A stretch of DNA of 61,985 bases from Variovorax sp. Lineage in GTDB: Bacteria; Pseudomonadota; Gammaproteobacteria; Burkholderiales; Burkholderiaceae_C. The stretch lies in the NCBI GenBank assembly GCA_017744285.1, contig JAGIBP010000020.1, forward strand, positions 7,743 to 69,727, written 5' to 3'. This document shows positions 52,037 through 61,858 of the stretch, piece by piece. Numbering within the stretch: position 1 is the stretch's first letter; each line of letters starts with the position of its first letter. A model generated the notes under the pieces. It had not been told where the DNA came from. It made no database searches and saw only the letters and a list, made by a program, of their open reading frames with translations. Both the position numbers and the translations under genes were made by a program.

Positions 52037-52785
52037 AACGCGCACGCATCCTCTACGAAGGCGCGGTGCACGACGCGGTCGAGGCCGACGGGCAACTGCG
52101 GCTGGCCGATGGTCGCCGGGTCGCGCTCGACGCGGTGGCGTGGCTGCCGCCGCTGGCGCCCACGCCGCGCCCGCGCACCATCCTCGCGCTCGGGCTCAAC
52201 TACGCGGACCACGCGAAGGAACTCGAGTTCAAGGCGCCCGAGGAGCCGCTGGTGTTCGTCAAGGGCGAGGGCACGCTCACGGGCCACCGCCAGCTCACCT
52301 ACCGGCCTTCGGACGTGCAGTTCATGCACTACGAGTGCGAGCTCGTGATCGTGATCGGCAAGACCGCGCGCAAGGTCAAGCGCGACGATGCCTACGACTT
52401 CATCGGCGGCTACACGGTGGCCAACGACTACGCGATCCGCGACTACCTCGAGAACTGGTACCGCCCCAACCTGCGCGTGAAGAACCGCGACACCTGCACG
52501 CCGATCGGTCCCTGGCTGGTCGACGCGAAGGACGTGCCCGATCCGATGTCGCTGGCGCTGTCGACCACGGTCAACGGCAAGGTCACGCAGTCGGGCAACA
52601 CGAAGGACATGATCTTCGACGCGCCGTTCCTCATCGAGTACTTCAGCAGCTTCATGACGCTGTCGCCGGGCGACCTGATCCTCACGGGCACGCCCGACGG
52701 GGTGGTGGACTGCCGACCGGGCGATGTGATCGTCACGGAGATCGAACACATCGGCGCGCTGGTCAACACCATCGCCGCGGCCTGA
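52033..52785 (+). CDS. hpaG2: HpaG subunit 2: homoprotocatechuate pathway isomerase/decarboxylase, C-terminal-type domain
   Basis: A 250-residue FAH-fold protein with metal-site blocks ILALGLNYADHAKELEF, FVKGEGTLTGH, QFMHYECELVIVIGKTA and YTVANDYAIRDYLENWYRPN, and the ending LILTGTPDGVVDCRPGDVIV. The Glu/Glu/Asp metal ligands of the family are in YECE and ANDY regions. It forms the partner of hpaG1 and is followed by hpaE after 21 bp. Confidence 0.93.
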   Translation: MKRARILYEGAVHDAVEADGQLRLADGRRVALDAVAWLPPLAPTPRPRTILALGLNYADHAKELEFKAPEEPLVFVKGEGTLTGHRQLTYRPSDVQFMHYECELVIVIGKTARKVKRDDAYDFIGGYTVANDYAIRDYLENWYRPNLRVKNRDTCTPIGPWLVDAKDVPDPMSLALSTTVNGKVTQSGNTKDMIFDAPFLIEYFSSFMTLSPGDLILTGTPDGVVDCRPGDVIVTEIEHIGALVNTIAAA

Positions 52786-52806
52786 CCCATCCACCGGATT
52801 CCACCC

Positions 52807-54264
52807 ATGCAAATCGACCATCTCATCAACGGCAAGGCGGTTGCCGGCCGCGACTATTTCCAGACCGTCAACCCCGCCACGCAGGAAGTGCTGGCCGAAG
52901 TCGCCGCGGGCGGCGAGGCCGAAGTCAACGCGGCGGTCGCGGCCGCCAAGGAAGCGTTTCCCAAGTGGGCCGGCCTGCCTGCGCCCGAGCGCGCGAAGCT
53001 GGTGCGCAAGCTCGGCGACCTGATCGCCAGGCACGTGCCCGAGATCGCGCAGACGGAGACCAACGACTGCGGCCAGGTCATCGGGCAGACCGCCAAGCAG
53101 CTGGTGCCGCGCGCGGCCGACAACTTCTACTACTTCGCCGAGATGTGCACGCGCGTGGACGGGCACACCTACCCGACGCCGACGCACCTGAACTACACGC
53201 TGTTCCACCCGGTGGGCGTGTGCGCGCTGATCTCGCCGTGGAACGTGCCTTTCATGACCGCCACCTGGAAGGTCGCGCCCTGCCTGGCCTTCGGCAACAC
53301 CGCGGTGCTGAAGATGAGCGAGCTCTCGCCGATGACCGCCGCGCGGCTCGGTGAACTCGCGCTCGAAGCGGGCATTCCGGCCGGCGTGCTGAACCTCGTG
53401 CACGGCTACGGCAAGGACGCGGGCGAACCGCTGGTGGCGCACCCCGACGTGCGCGCCGTCTCTTTCACCGGGTCGACGGCCACGGGCAACCGCATCGTGC
53501 AGAGCGCGGGCCTGAAGAAGTTCAGCATGGAGCTCGGCGGCAAGTCGCCGTTCGTGGTCTTCGACGACGCCGACTTCGAGCGCGCGCTCGACGCGGCCGT
53601 GTTCATGATCTTCAGCAACAACGGCGAGCGCTGCACCGCGGGCTCGCGCATCCTGGTGCAGCAGTCGATCTACGCGAAGTTCGTCGACCGCTTCGTGGAG
53701 CGCGCGAAGAGGATCACCGTGGGCGACCCGCTCGACGAGAAGACCATCGTCGGCCCGATGATTTCGCAGGCCCACCTGGCCAAGGTGCGCAGCTACATCG
53801 AACTCGGCCCGAAGGAAGGCGCGACGCTGCTGTGCGGCGGCCTCGGCGCGCCCGAGTTGCCGGACCGCGTCAAGAAGGGCAACTACGTGCTGCCCACCGT
53901 GTTCGCCGACGTCGACAACCGCATGAAGATCGCGCAGGACGAGATCTTCGGGCCGGTGGCGTGCCTGATCCCGTTCAAGGACGAGGCCGATGCGATCCGC
54001 CTGGCCAACGACATCCCCTACGGCCTGTCGAGCTACGTGTGGACCGAGAACATCGGCAAGGCGCACCGCGTGGCGGCCGCGATCGAGGCCGGCATGTGCT
54101 TCGTCAACAGCCAGAACGTGCGCGACCTGCGCCAGCCTTTCGGCGGCACCAAGGCATCGGGCACGGGGCGCGAAGGCGGGACCTGGAGCTACGAGGTGTT
54201 CTGCGAGCCGAAGAACGTGGCGGTGTCGCTGGGCTCGCACCACATTCCGCACTGGGGAGTCTGA
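52807..54264 (+). CDS. hpaE: 5-carboxymethyl-2-hydroxymuconate semialdehyde dehydrogenase
   Basis: NAD-dependent aldehyde dehydrogenase that oxidises the ring-cleavage product. The 485-residue protein has Asn146 in SPWNVPFM, general base Glu242 in MELGGKSP, nucleophile Cys276 in NNGERCTAGS, and the C-terminal block PFGGTKASGTGREGG. NYTLFHPVGVCALISPWN matches the HpaE subfamily closely. A Bug receptor gene follows after 4 bp. Confidence 0.95.
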   Translation: MQIDHLINGKAVAGRDYFQTVNPATQEVLAEVAAGGEAEVNAAVAAAKEAFPKWAGLPAPERAKLVRKLGDLIARHVPEIAQTETNDCGQVIGQTAKQLVPRAADNFYYFAEMCTRVDGHTYPTPTHLNYTLFHPVGVCALISPWNVPFMTATWKVAPCLAFGNTAVLKMSELSPMTAARLGELALEAGIPAGVLNLVHGYGKDAGEPLVAHPDVRAVSFTGSTATGNRIVQSAGLKKFSMELGGKSPFVVFDDADFERALDAAVFMIFSNNGERCTAGSRILVQQSIYAKFVDRFVERAKRITVGDPLDEKTIVGPMISQAHLAKVRSYIELGPKEGATLLCGGLGAPELPDRVKKGNYVLPTVFADVDNRMKIAQDEIFGPVACLIPFKDEADAIRLANDIPYGLSSYVWTENIGKAHRVAAAIEAGMCFVNSQNVRDLRQPFGGTKASGTGREGGTWSYEVFCEPKNVAVSLGSHHIPHWGV

Positions 54265-54268
54265 AGCC

Positions 54269-55249
54269 ATGCGCTCCTTGTCCCGTCGCGCGCTGCTGCA
54301 GGCCGGCGCCGCCCTCGGCGCATGGCCCCTGCTGGCCCAGGCGCAGTCCGCCGCGTGGCCGGCACGGCCGGTGCATCTGGTCGTGCCCTTTCCGCCCGGC
54401 GGCACGACCGACTTCGTGACCCGGCTGGTCGGCACCGAACTCGCCAAGACCCTCGGGCAGCCGGTCGTCATCGACAACAAGCCCGGCGCTGGCACCGTGA
54501 TCGGCGTGGACTTCGTCGCGAAGTCGGCCGCCGACGGGGGCAATTTCGTGACCGTGGCGAACAGCTTCTGCGCCAATCACACGCTGGTGAAGAAGCTGCC
54601 CTACGACACGACGAAGGACCTGCGCCCGGTGGCGCTGATGGGCATGTCCGAGCACGTGCTCGCGGTGCATCCCGGCAGCGGCCTGAAGAACCTGGCCGAC
54701 CTGCGCGCCGCCGCCAGGGCGAAGCCCGGCACGCTGAGCTACGCATCGTTCGGCAACGGCACCTCGGCGCACCTCTCGGGCGAACTGCTCAAGCAGCAGA
54801 TGGGCATCGACCTCGTGCACGTGCCCTACAAGGGCCAGGGCCCGGCGCTCAGCGACCTGCTCGGCGGACAGGTCACGATGATGTTCGGCAACTGGCCCGA
54901 GTTTCGCAGCCACGTGCAGGCGGGCAAGCTGGTGGCGCTCGGCATGGCGACGAAGAAGCGCTCGGTCTACGCGCCCGACATCCCCACGCTCGCGGAGCAG
55001 GGCGTGCCGGTGGAATCCAACTCCTGGAACGGCCTGCTGGCCCCGGCGGCCACGCCCGACGCGATCGTGCAGCGCATGAACGCCGAGGTGAACCGCGCGC
55101 TGGCCGCGCCCGCCGTGACCGCCGCGTTCGAGAAGGGCGGCATCGCCTCGCTCTCGGGCACGCCCGCGCAGTTCGCCGAATTCATCCAGAGCGAGATCGC
55201 CAAGTACGCCGAGGTGATCCGCAAAGGCAACATCACACTGGAGGCATGA
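54269..55249 (+). CDS. Bug-family tripartite tricarboxylate transporter receptor
   Basis: A 326-residue periplasmic receptor inserted between hpaE and hpaD. A Tat-like or Sec signal peptide (MRSLSRRALLQAGAALGAWP) is followed by the Bug fold: HLVVPFPPGGTTDFVTRLVG, VVIDNKPGAGTVIGVDFVAKS and DLVHVPYKGQGPALSDLLGG. The classic PPGG ligand loop is intact. The position suggests that it binds an aromatic acid of this pathway (4-hydroxyphenylacetate or homoprotocatechuate); no TctAB genes are in the operon. The short spacings (4 bp and 3 bp) show it is a built-in part of the operon. Confidence 0.94.
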   Translation: MRSLSRRALLQAGAALGAWPLLAQAQSAAWPARPVHLVVPFPPGGTTDFVTRLVGTELAKTLGQPVVIDNKPGAGTVIGVDFVAKSAADGGNFVTVANSFCANHTLVKKLPYDTTKDLRPVALMGMSEHVLAVHPGSGLKNLADLRAAARAKPGTLSYASFGNGTSAHLSGELLKQQMGIDLVHVPYKGQGPALSDLLGGQVTMMFGNWPEFRSHVQAGKLVALGMATKKRSVYAPDIPTLAEQGVPVESNSWNGLLAPAATPDAIVQRMNAEVNRALAAPAVTAAFEKGGIASLSGTPAQFAEFIQSEIAKYAEVIRKGNITLEA

Positions 55250-55252
55250 CCC

Positions 55253-56179
55253 ATGGGCACCCTGGCCTTGGCCGCGAAGATCACGCATGTGCCTTCGCTT
55301 TACCTGAGCGAACTCGACGGACCGCGCAAGGGCAGCCGTCAGGCCGCCATCGACGGCCACCGCGAAATCGGGCGCCGCTGCCGTGAACTGGGCGTGGACA
55401 CCATCGTGGTGTTCGACACCCACTGGCTGGTCAACGCGAGCTACCACCTGAACTGCGCGCCGCACTTCAAGGGCGTGTACTCCAGCAACGAGCTGCCGCA
55501 CTTCATCAGCAACATGCCCTACGAGATTCCGGGCAACCCGAAGCTCGGCAAGCTGCACGCGCAAGTGTGCAACGAGTGGGCGGTCGAAACGCTCGCGCAC
55601 GACGCCACCACGCTCGGGCCGGAGTACGGCACGCTGGTGCCGATGCGCTACATGAACGAGGACCTGCACTTCAAGGCGATCTGCGTGTCGGCCCTGTGCA
55701 CCAGCCACTACCTGAACGACAGCGCCCGCCTGGGCTGGGCGATGCGCCGCGCGGTGGAAGACCATTACGACGGCACGGTCGCCTTCTTCGCGAGCGGGTC
55801 GCTGTCGCACCGCTTCGCACAGAACGGGCTGGCGCCGCAGTTCGCGGACCGCGTCTGGAGCCCGCTGCTCGAACGCATGGACCACGACGTGGTGCAGATG
55901 TGGCAGAACGGCGAATGGTCCGACTTCTGCGCGATGCTGCCCGAGTACGCGACCAAGGGCCACGGCGAAGGCTTCATGCACGACACCGCGATGATCCTCG
56001 GCGCGCTCGGCTGGTCGGCCTACGACGGCAGGGCGGAAGTGATCACGCCGTACTTCGGCGCCTCGGGCACGGGGCAGATCAACGCGGTCTTCCCGGTCAC
56101 GCCGCAGGACGGCCGCGCGATTCCGAAGGCCCAGGCATCGAGCGCCGAGGGCTTCATCTCTCTGTCCACGCGAATCTGA
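55253..56179 (+). CDS. hpaD: 3,4-dihydroxyphenylacetate 2,3-dioxygenase
   Basis: Extradiol ring-cleavage enzyme of the class III (LigB/HpaD) type. The 308-residue protein has His12 in KITHVPSLYL, His57 in VFDTHWLVN, TTLGPEYGTLVPMRYM, and FFASGSLSHRF with a further active-site His. It opens homoprotocatechuate between C2 and C3 to give 5-carboxymethyl-2-hydroxymuconate semialdehyde, which hpaE oxidises. It lies 3 bp after the Bug gene and 8 bp before hpaF. Confidence 0.95.
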   Translation: MGTLALAAKITHVPSLYLSELDGPRKGSRQAAIDGHREIGRRCRELGVDTIVVFDTHWLVNASYHLNCAPHFKGVYSSNELPHFISNMPYEIPGNPKLGKLHAQVCNEWAVETLAHDATTLGPEYGTLVPMRYMNEDLHFKAICVSALCTSHYLNDSARLGWAMRRAVEDHYDGTVAFFASGSLSHRFAQNGLAPQFADRVWSPLLERMDHDVVQMWQNGEWSDFCAMLPEYATKGHGEGFMHDTAMILGALGWSAYDGRAEVITPYFGASGTGQINAVFPVTPQDGRAIPKAQASSAEGFISLSTRI

Positions 56180-56187
56180 GGCCCGCC

Positions 56188-56592
56188 ATGCCCCACCTGG
56201 TCATCCTCTACACGCCGAACATCGAGCGCGAGACCGACATGACGGCGCTGTGCCGCGCGCTGGCCGACACCATGCTCGAACAGCGCGACGAAGCGGGCAA
56301 GCAGGTCTTTCCGACCGGCGGCACGCGCGTGCTCGCCTATCCGGCCGCGCACTACGCGGTGGCCGACGGCAAGGGCGACTACGCCTTCGTCTACCTCAAC
56401 CTGCGCATGGCCGCGGGCCGCAGCGCCGCGGTGCAGAAGCGCGCCGGCGATGCGCTCATCGAGACCGCGAAGCGGCATTTCGAGCCCGTGGTGGCCAAGC
56501 GGCTCATCGGGATCACGCTCAACGTCGACGAAAGCCCCGGGCAGGTCTATGACGCCAAGCACAGCACCCTGCATCCCCTGTTCAACAAATAG
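56188..56592 (+). CDS. hpaF: 5-carboxymethyl-2-hydroxymuconate isomerase
   Basis: A 134-residue protein of the tautomerase-like CHMI family. It begins [13 protein letters not shown]; after removal of Met, Pro1 is the expected catalytic base. [25 protein letters not shown] and [21 protein letters not shown] are family blocks. It converts 5-carboxymethyl-2-hydroxymuconate to its keto isomer before decarboxylation by HpaG. Position and length fit fully. Confidence 0.94.
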   Translation: MPHLVILYTPNIERETDMTALCRALADTMLEQRDEAGKQVFPTGGTRVLAYPAAHYAVADGKGDYAFVYLNLRMAAGRSAAVQKRAGDALIETAKRHFEPVVAKRLIGITLNVDESPGQVYDAKHSTLHPLFNK

Positions 56593-56602
56593 ATCGCCCG
56601 CC

Positions 56603-57403
56603 ATGCTCTCCAAAGACGTCATCCAGCGACTCGCCGCCGAACTGCACGAGAGCGAGACATCGCGCGTGCAGGTCGAGCACTTCTCCAAGCGCTTTCCCGA
56701 GATGACCATCGAGGACGGCTACGCGATCTCGCGCGAATGGGTGAAAGCCAAGATCGCCGAAGGCCGCACGGTCAAGGGCCACAAGATCGGCCTGACCTCG
56801 CGCGCCATGCAGCAGGCCAGCCAAATCACCGAGCCGGACTACGGCACGCTGCTCGACGACATGTTCTTCGAGCAGGGCGACATCCCGTTCAAGCGCTTCA
56901 TCGCGCCGCGCGTGGAGGTCGAGCTCGCCTTCGTGCTCGGCAAGCCGCTGCGCGGGCCGAACGTCACGATCTGCGACGTTCTTTCGGCGACCGACTGGGT
57001 GGTGCCGGCGATCGAGATCATCGACTCGCGCATCGAGCAGTTCGACCGCCACACCAAGGCGATGCGCAAGGTGTTCGACACCATCGCCGACAACGCCGCC
57101 AATGCCGGCATCGTGATGGGCGGCCGCCCGGTCAAGCCCGACGCGGTGGACCTGCGCTGGGTCAGCGCCCTGCTCTACAAGAACGGCGTGATCGAGGAAT
57201 CGGGCGTGGCCGCGGCGGTGCTCAACCACCCGGCCACGGGCGTGGCCTGGCTCGCGAACAAGCTCGCGCCGTGGGACGAACACCTCGAAGCCGGCGAAGT
57301 GGTGCTCGGCGGTTCGTTCACGCGGCCGACGGGCGCGGTGGCGGGCGACACCTTCCACGCCGACTACGGTCCGCTCGGTTCCATCGCCTTCCGTTTTGTC
57401 TGA
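56603..57403 (+). CDS. hpaH: 2-oxo-hepta-3-ene-1,7-dioate hydratase
   Basis: FAH-like/hydratase-decarboxylase family member of 266 residues that adds water to the product of HpaG. Visible blocks are [50 protein letters not shown] (metal Glu residues) and [15 protein letters not shown]. The C-terminus has [19 protein letters not shown]. It lies 10 bp after hpaF and 10 bp before hpaI. Confidence 0.95.
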   Translation: MLSKDVIQRLAAELHESETSRVQVEHFSKRFPEMTIEDGYAISREWVKAKIAEGRTVKGHKIGLTSRAMQQASQITEPDYGTLLDDMFFEQGDIPFKRFIAPRVEVELAFVLGKPLRGPNVTICDVLSATDWVVPAIEIIDSRIEQFDRHTKAMRKVFDTIADNAANAGIVMGGRPVKPDAVDLRWVSALLYKNGVIEESGVAAAVLNHPATGVAWLANKLAPWDEHLEAGEVVLGGSFTRPTGAVAGDTFHADYGPLGSIAFRFV

Positions 57404-57413
57404 AAGGCTTCAC

Positions 57414-58226
57414 ATGCAAACCCCCATCAATCCCTTCAAGCAGGCCCTCGCGGAAAAGCGCGCCCAGATCGGCCTCTGGCTCGGCCTGGCCGATTCGTAC
57501 AGCGCCGAGATCTGCGCCGGCGCCGGCTTCGACTGGCTGCTGATCGACGGCGAGCATTCGCCCAACGGGCTGCAGAGCGTGCTGCAGCAGGCGCAGGCGA
57601 TCGCGGCCTACCCGGGCGTGAACGCGATCGCGCGCGTTCCGCTCGGCCACGGCGACGCGGGCACGGCGCTGATCAAGCAGTACCTCGACCTGGGCGTGCA
57701 GACCATCCTGGTGCCGATGGTCGACACGCCCGCGCAGGCCGAAGCCATCGTGCGCGCGATGCGCTACCCGCCGCAGGGCATCCGCGGCATGGGCGGCGCG
57801 CGCGCCTCGGGCTGGGGCCGCTTCCCCGCCTACGCGAAGGAAGCCAACGACCGCGTCTGCCTGCTGGTGCAGGTGGAATCGCGCGAGGCGCTCGCGAACG
57901 TCGACGCCATCGCGGCGGTCGATGGCGTGGACGGCGTCTTCATCGGCCCGGCCGACCTCTCGGCCTCGATGGGCTACGTGGGCAACTCGAACCATCCGGA
58001 CGTGCAGGCGGCGATCGAGGACACGCTCGCGCGCATCGGCCGCGCGGGCAAGGCCGCCGGCATCCTGACGCCGGACGAGACGCTGGCCAAGCGCTACCTC
58101 GAACTCGGCGCGCTCTTCGTCGCGGTCGGGCTCGACACCAACCTGCTGGTGCGCACCACGACCGCGCTCGCGGCCCGCTTCAAGGGCGCCGCCGCGGCCA
58201 AGCCGGCATCGGGCGGCCCCTACTGA
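57414..58226 (+). CDS. hpaI: 4-hydroxy-2-oxo-heptane-1,7-dioate aldolase
   Basis: Class II metal-dependent pyruvate aldolase that cleaves the last intermediate to pyruvate and succinate semialdehyde. The 270-residue barrel has [29 protein letters not shown] with the His base, [27 protein letters not shown] and [14 protein letters not shown], all HpaI hallmarks. It is the last canonical step of the pathway; the operon continues into a dehydratase gene after 15 bp. Confidence 0.95.
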   Translation: MQTPINPFKQALAEKRAQIGLWLGLADSYSAEICAGAGFDWLLIDGEHSPNGLQSVLQQAQAIAAYPGVNAIARVPLGHGDAGTALIKQYLDLGVQTILVPMVDTPAQAEAIVRAMRYPPQGIRGMGGARASGWGRFPAYAKEANDRVCLLVQVESREALANVDAIAAVDGVDGVFIGPADLSASMGYVGNSNHPDVQAAIEDTLARIGRAGKAAGILTPDETLAKRYLELGALFVAVGLDTNLLVRTTTALAARFKGAAAAKPASGGPY

Positions 58227-58241
58227 CGAGCGGCCTGCCCC

Positions 58242-59975
58242 ATGAGTGACGCCGGTTCCCCGCGCAAGCCCTTCCGTTCCGCGACCATCCGCGACGGCGT
58301 GATCCGCGCGACCACGCGCAGCTTCCTGCACGCGCTCGGGCAGGACGACGACGACATCGCGCGCCCGCACATCGGCGTGTTCCACACCGGCGGCGAGATG
58401 AGCCCGTGCAACCTGAACCTGCGCGAGCAGGCGCAGCACGCCAAGACCGGCATCTACGCCGGCGGCGGCACGCCGCACGAATGCCCGGTCGTCTCGGTGA
58501 GCGACGGGCTCACGATGGCGCATTCGGGCATGCGCTTCTCGCTGATCTCGCGCGAGCTGATCGCCGACAGCGTCGAGGCGTCGACGCGCGGCCATCAGTG
58601 GGACGGCATCTTCGGCATCGGCGCCTGCGACAAGAACCTGCCGGGCCTGATGATGGGCATGGTCCGCTGCAACGTGCCGAGCGTGTTCGTGCACGGCGGC
58701 TCGGCGCTGCCGGGCCAGACGCCGGGGCCGGACGGCCGCGACATCAACGTGGTCGACACCTACGAGACCATCGGCCGCGTACTGGCCGGGGACGCCACGG
58801 CCGACGAGCTCGAAGCGATGAGCCGCGCCTGCCTGCCCACGGCCGGCGCGTGCGCGGGGCAGTTCACCGCCAACACCATGGGCATGGTCTCCGAGGCGCT
58901 CGGCCTCGCGCCGATCGGCTCCAGCATGGTGCCGGCGGTGTTCAGCGAGCGCGCGCCGCTGATGCGCCGCGCCGCGAAGGCACTGATGCGCGCGGTGATG
59001 AACGAGGGCCCGCTGCCGCGCGACATCGTGACGCGCAAGGCGCTCGAGAACGCCTGCGCGGTGGTCTCGGCCACGGGCGGCTCGACCAACGCCGCGCTGC
59101 ACCTGCCGGCCATCGCCCACGAGGCGGGCATCAAGTTCCATCTCGACGACGTCGCGGAAGTCTTCGCGCGCACGCCGCTCGTCGCCGACCTGCGCCCGGG
59201 CGGGCAGTACCTGGCGCGCGACGTCTACTACATCGGCGGCGCCGGCGTGATCCTGCGCACCCTGCTCGAACAGGGCCATCTGCACGGCGACGCGCTGACC
59301 TTCACCGGCCGCACGCTGGCCGAGGAAGTGGCCGATGCGGCCGACCCCGACGGCCGCGTGGTGCGCAAAGCGGGCGACGCGATCTCGCGCGACGGCGGGC
59401 TCGCGGTGCTCAGGGGCAACCTCTGCCCCGACGGCGCGCTCCTCAAGACCGCGGGCCTCAAGACCCTAGCGCACCGCGGCCCGGCGCGCGTCTTCGATTC
59501 GGAAGAGGAAGCCCAGGCGGCCGTACAGAACCGGCGCTACGAAGCGGGCGACGTGATCGTCATCCGCAACGAAGGCCCCCGGGGCAGCCCCGGCATGCGC
59601 GAGATGCTCGGCATCACCGCGCTGCTCTACGGACAGGGCATGGGCGACAAGGTCGCGCTCCTGACCGACGGGCGCTTCTCGGGCGCCACGCGCGGGCTGT
59701 GCATCGGCTACGCGGGGCCCGAAGCGGCCGACGGCGGACCGATCGCGGCGCTGGCGGACGGCGACATGATCGCGATCGACGCGCGGCCCGGCGCGCGCAG
59801 CATCCACGTCGAGCTGACGGATGAAGAGATTTCTTCACGTCTTGCGCGGCGTCAGGAAAATTCCGGGGTCCGATTGGGAGGCTTGCTGGAAAAATACGCG
59901 CACACCGTGCGCCCGGCTCACCAGGGCGCGGTGACCCACTCGGGCGCAGTCACCTGGTTGCGCGACGAGTCCTGA
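58242..59975 (+). CDS. IlvD/Edd-family dehydratase
   Basis: A 577-residue FeS dehydratase. Three Cys in family positions, Cys56 (GEMSPCNLNL), Cys129 (GIGACDKNLPG) and Cys204 (PTAGACAGQF), could carry a [2Fe-2S] cluster. DGRFSGATRGLCIGY near the C-terminus is the standard block. It could be dihydroxy-acid dehydratase for branched-chain amino acids, or a sugar-acid/aldonate dehydratase; its place after hpaI and next to a Bug receptor and aldolase-type gene favours a catabolic role (inference). Such a gene is not part of known hpa operons. Confidence 0.87.
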   Translation: MSDAGSPRKPFRSATIRDGVIRATTRSFLHALGQDDDDIARPHIGVFHTGGEMSPCNLNLREQAQHAKTGIYAGGGTPHECPVVSVSDGLTMAHSGMRFSLISRELIADSVEASTRGHQWDGIFGIGACDKNLPGLMMGMVRCNVPSVFVHGGSALPGQTPGPDGRDINVVDTYETIGRVLAGDATADELEAMSRACLPTAGACAGQFTANTMGMVSEALGLAPIGSSMVPAVFSERAPLMRRAAKALMRAVMNEGPLPRDIVTRKALENACAVVSATGGSTNAALHLPAIAHEAGIKFHLDDVAEVFARTPLVADLRPGGQYLARDVYYIGGAGVILRTLLEQGHLHGDALTFTGRTLAEEVADAADPDGRVVRKAGDAISRDGGLAVLRGNLCPDGALLKTAGLKTLAHRGPARVFDSEEEAQAAVQNRRYEAGDVIVIRNEGPRGSPGMREMLGITALLYGQGMGDKVALLTDGRFSGATRGLCIGYAGPEAADGGPIAALADGDMIAIDARPGARSIHVELTDEEISSRLARRQENSGVRLGGLLEKYAHTVRPAHQGAVTHSGAVTWLRDES

Positions 59976-59995
59976 AGCCCCCCCTTGGAGACACC

Positions 59996-60985
59996 ATGAT
60001 CCTCACTCGTCGCAGCCTGCTGCAGACCACCGGCGCCACCGCATTGCTGGCCAGCCTCGGCCAGCAGGCGTTTGCCCAGGTCGGCCTGGAGAACGCGCGC
60101 ATCATCACCGGCTTCGCGGCCGGCGGCACGTCCGACACCACCTGCCGCCGCCTCGCGACCCGCCTCGCGCCGGACTACGCGAAAGCGGTCGTGGTGGACA
60201 ACCGCACCGGCGCCGGCGGCCAGATCGCCGTCTCCTACGTGAAGAGCCAGCCGGCCGACGGCGCGACGATCCTGCAGACGCCGACCTCGATCCTCACGAT
60301 CTATCCGCACATCTACAAGAAGCTGCCGTACGACCCGGTGGCCGACCTGTCGCCGGTGTCGCTCGCGTGCGTGTTCGATTTCGGCTTCGCGGTCGGCCCG
60401 GCCGTGCCCGCGAGCGTGAAGACGGTTCCGGAATTCCTCGCGTGGGTGAAGTCGAATCCCGCGGGCGGCAACTTCGGCTCGCCGGCCGCGGGCTCCACGC
60501 CGCACTTCATCGGCGCGCTGCTCGGCAAGAGCGCCGGCGTCGAGCTCAAGCACGCCGCCTACCGCGGCACCCAGCCCGCGATGCTCGACCTGCTCGGCGG
60601 CAACATCTCGGCGGTGTCGGGGCCGCTCGGCGACATCACGCAGCACCTGCCCACCGGCAAGGTGCGCATCCTGGGCGTGTCGGGCGAGAAACGCAGCCGC
60701 TTCGCGCCCGAGGTGCCGACCTTCGGCGAGCAGGGCCTCAAGAACATGGCGCACAGCGAATGGTTCGCCTTCTTCCTGCCGGCGAAGGCCTCGCCCGAGG
60801 CCGTCAGCCGCCTGAACGGCGCGATGAAGTCGGCGCTGGCGCAGAAGGACGTGATCGACGGGCTCGCCGGCTTCGGCCTCGAGGCCATGTCGTCGTCGCC
60901 GGCCGAACTCGCCGAGCTCTTGAAGAAAGACACGGCCAAGTGGGCGCCGATCGTGAAGGAGATCGGCTTCACGGCTGAAAGCTGA
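59996..60985 (+). CDS. Bug-family tripartite tricarboxylate transporter receptor
   Basis: A 329-residue periplasmic receptor with a twin-arginine-like signal (MILTRRSLLQTTGATALLAS, cleavage after AFAQ). Fold blocks: RIITGFAAGGTSDTTCRRLA, VVVDNRTGAGGQIAVSYVKS and KHAAYRGTQPAMLDLLGG. The ligand loop reads AAGGTSD instead of PPGGTTD, so its ligand probably differs from that of the receptor at 54269. It lies 20 bp after the dehydratase gene and 58 bp before the aldolase-family gene. Confidence 0.93.
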   Translation: MILTRRSLLQTTGATALLASLGQQAFAQVGLENARIITGFAAGGTSDTTCRRLATRLAPDYAKAVVVDNRTGAGGQIAVSYVKSQPADGATILQTPTSILTIYPHIYKKLPYDPVADLSPVSLACVFDFGFAVGPAVPASVKTVPEFLAWVKSNPAGGNFGSPAAGSTPHFIGALLGKSAGVELKHAAYRGTQPAMLDLLGGNISAVSGPLGDITQHLPTGKVRILGVSGEKRSRFAPEVPTFGEQGLKNMAHSEWFAFFLPAKASPEAVSRLNGAMKSALAQKDVIDGLAGFGLEAMSSSPAELAELLKKDTAKWAPIVKEIGFTAES

Positions 60986-61043
60986 CCCTCGCGCGCATCG
61001 AAGGCGCGGGGGAGATTGTTGTTGGAACCTTGAAGGAAGTGAT

Positions 61044-61838
61044 ATGAGCAGCATGCCCTCCCCCTCCGCGCCTTCGGCGCTCGTGCATCCGGCCCTCCAC
61101 CCCGACGAACGCGCCGCGCGGCTGCAGTTGGCGGCCTGCTACCGCGTGTTCGCGATGCTGGGCTGGACCGAGATGATCTACAACCACATCACCGTGCGGC
61201 TGCCCGACAGCGTCACCGGCGGCGAGAAGCAGTTCCTGATCAACCCCTTCGGCCTGCACTACAGCGAGGTGACGGCCAGCAACCTGGTCAAGATCGACCT
61301 GCACGGCCATGTGCTCGACGGCTCGACCTATCCGGTGAACCCGGCCGGCTTCACGGTGCACGCGGCGATCCACGACGCCCTGCCCGACGCGCACTGCGTG
61401 ATGCACACCCACACCACCGCCGGCGTGGCGGTGGCCTGCCTCCAGGGCGGCCTGCAGCAGACCAACTTCTATTCGGCGCAGCTGCACGACATGGTGGCCT
61501 ACCACGAGTTCGAGGGCATCACGATCCACGCCGACGAGAGTCCGCGCCTGCTCAAGAGCATCGGCGACAAGCCGGCCGTGATCCTGCGCAACCACGGCCT
61601 GCTGGCATGGGGCCAGACGCTGCCGCAGACCTTCGCGATCCTGTGGACGCTGCAGCGCGCCTGCGAGATCCAGATGGCGACGCTGTCCATGGGCGCGCCG
61701 ATCCCCGTTTCCGAAGCCATCGCGCGCAAGTGCACGCGCGACGCGCTGCAGTTCAACCCGAACCATGGCGCGGGCCAGGACGTGTTCGATGCGCTGGTGC
61801 GTCAGGTCGACCGCATCGACGACACCTACAAGAACTGA
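61044..61838 (+). CDS. Class II aldolase/adducin-family protein
   Basis: A 264-residue protein of the L-fuculose-phosphate aldolase/adducin fold. Zinc-site His residues appear in VMHTHTTAG and ILRNHGLLAWG; YNHITVRLP and FLINPFGLHYSEV are also family blocks. Many members in this subgroup have unknown substrates and may be decarboxylases or aldolases of small hydroxy acids. It is followed after 20 bp by a ketopantoate-reductase-like gene. Confidence 0.9.
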   Translation: MSSMPSPSAPSALVHPALHPDERAARLQLAACYRVFAMLGWTEMIYNHITVRLPDSVTGGEKQFLINPFGLHYSEVTASNLVKIDLHGHVLDGSTYPVNPAGFTVHAAIHDALPDAHCVMHTHTTAGVAVACLQGGLQQTNFYSAQLHDMVAYHEFEGITIHADESPRLLKSIGDKPAVILRNHGLLAWGQTLPQTFAILWTLQRACEIQMATLSMGAPIPVSEAIARKCTRDALQFNPNHGAGQDVFDALVRQVDRIDDTYKN

Positions 61839-61858
61839 AGCGGAGCCGCACGGACATC

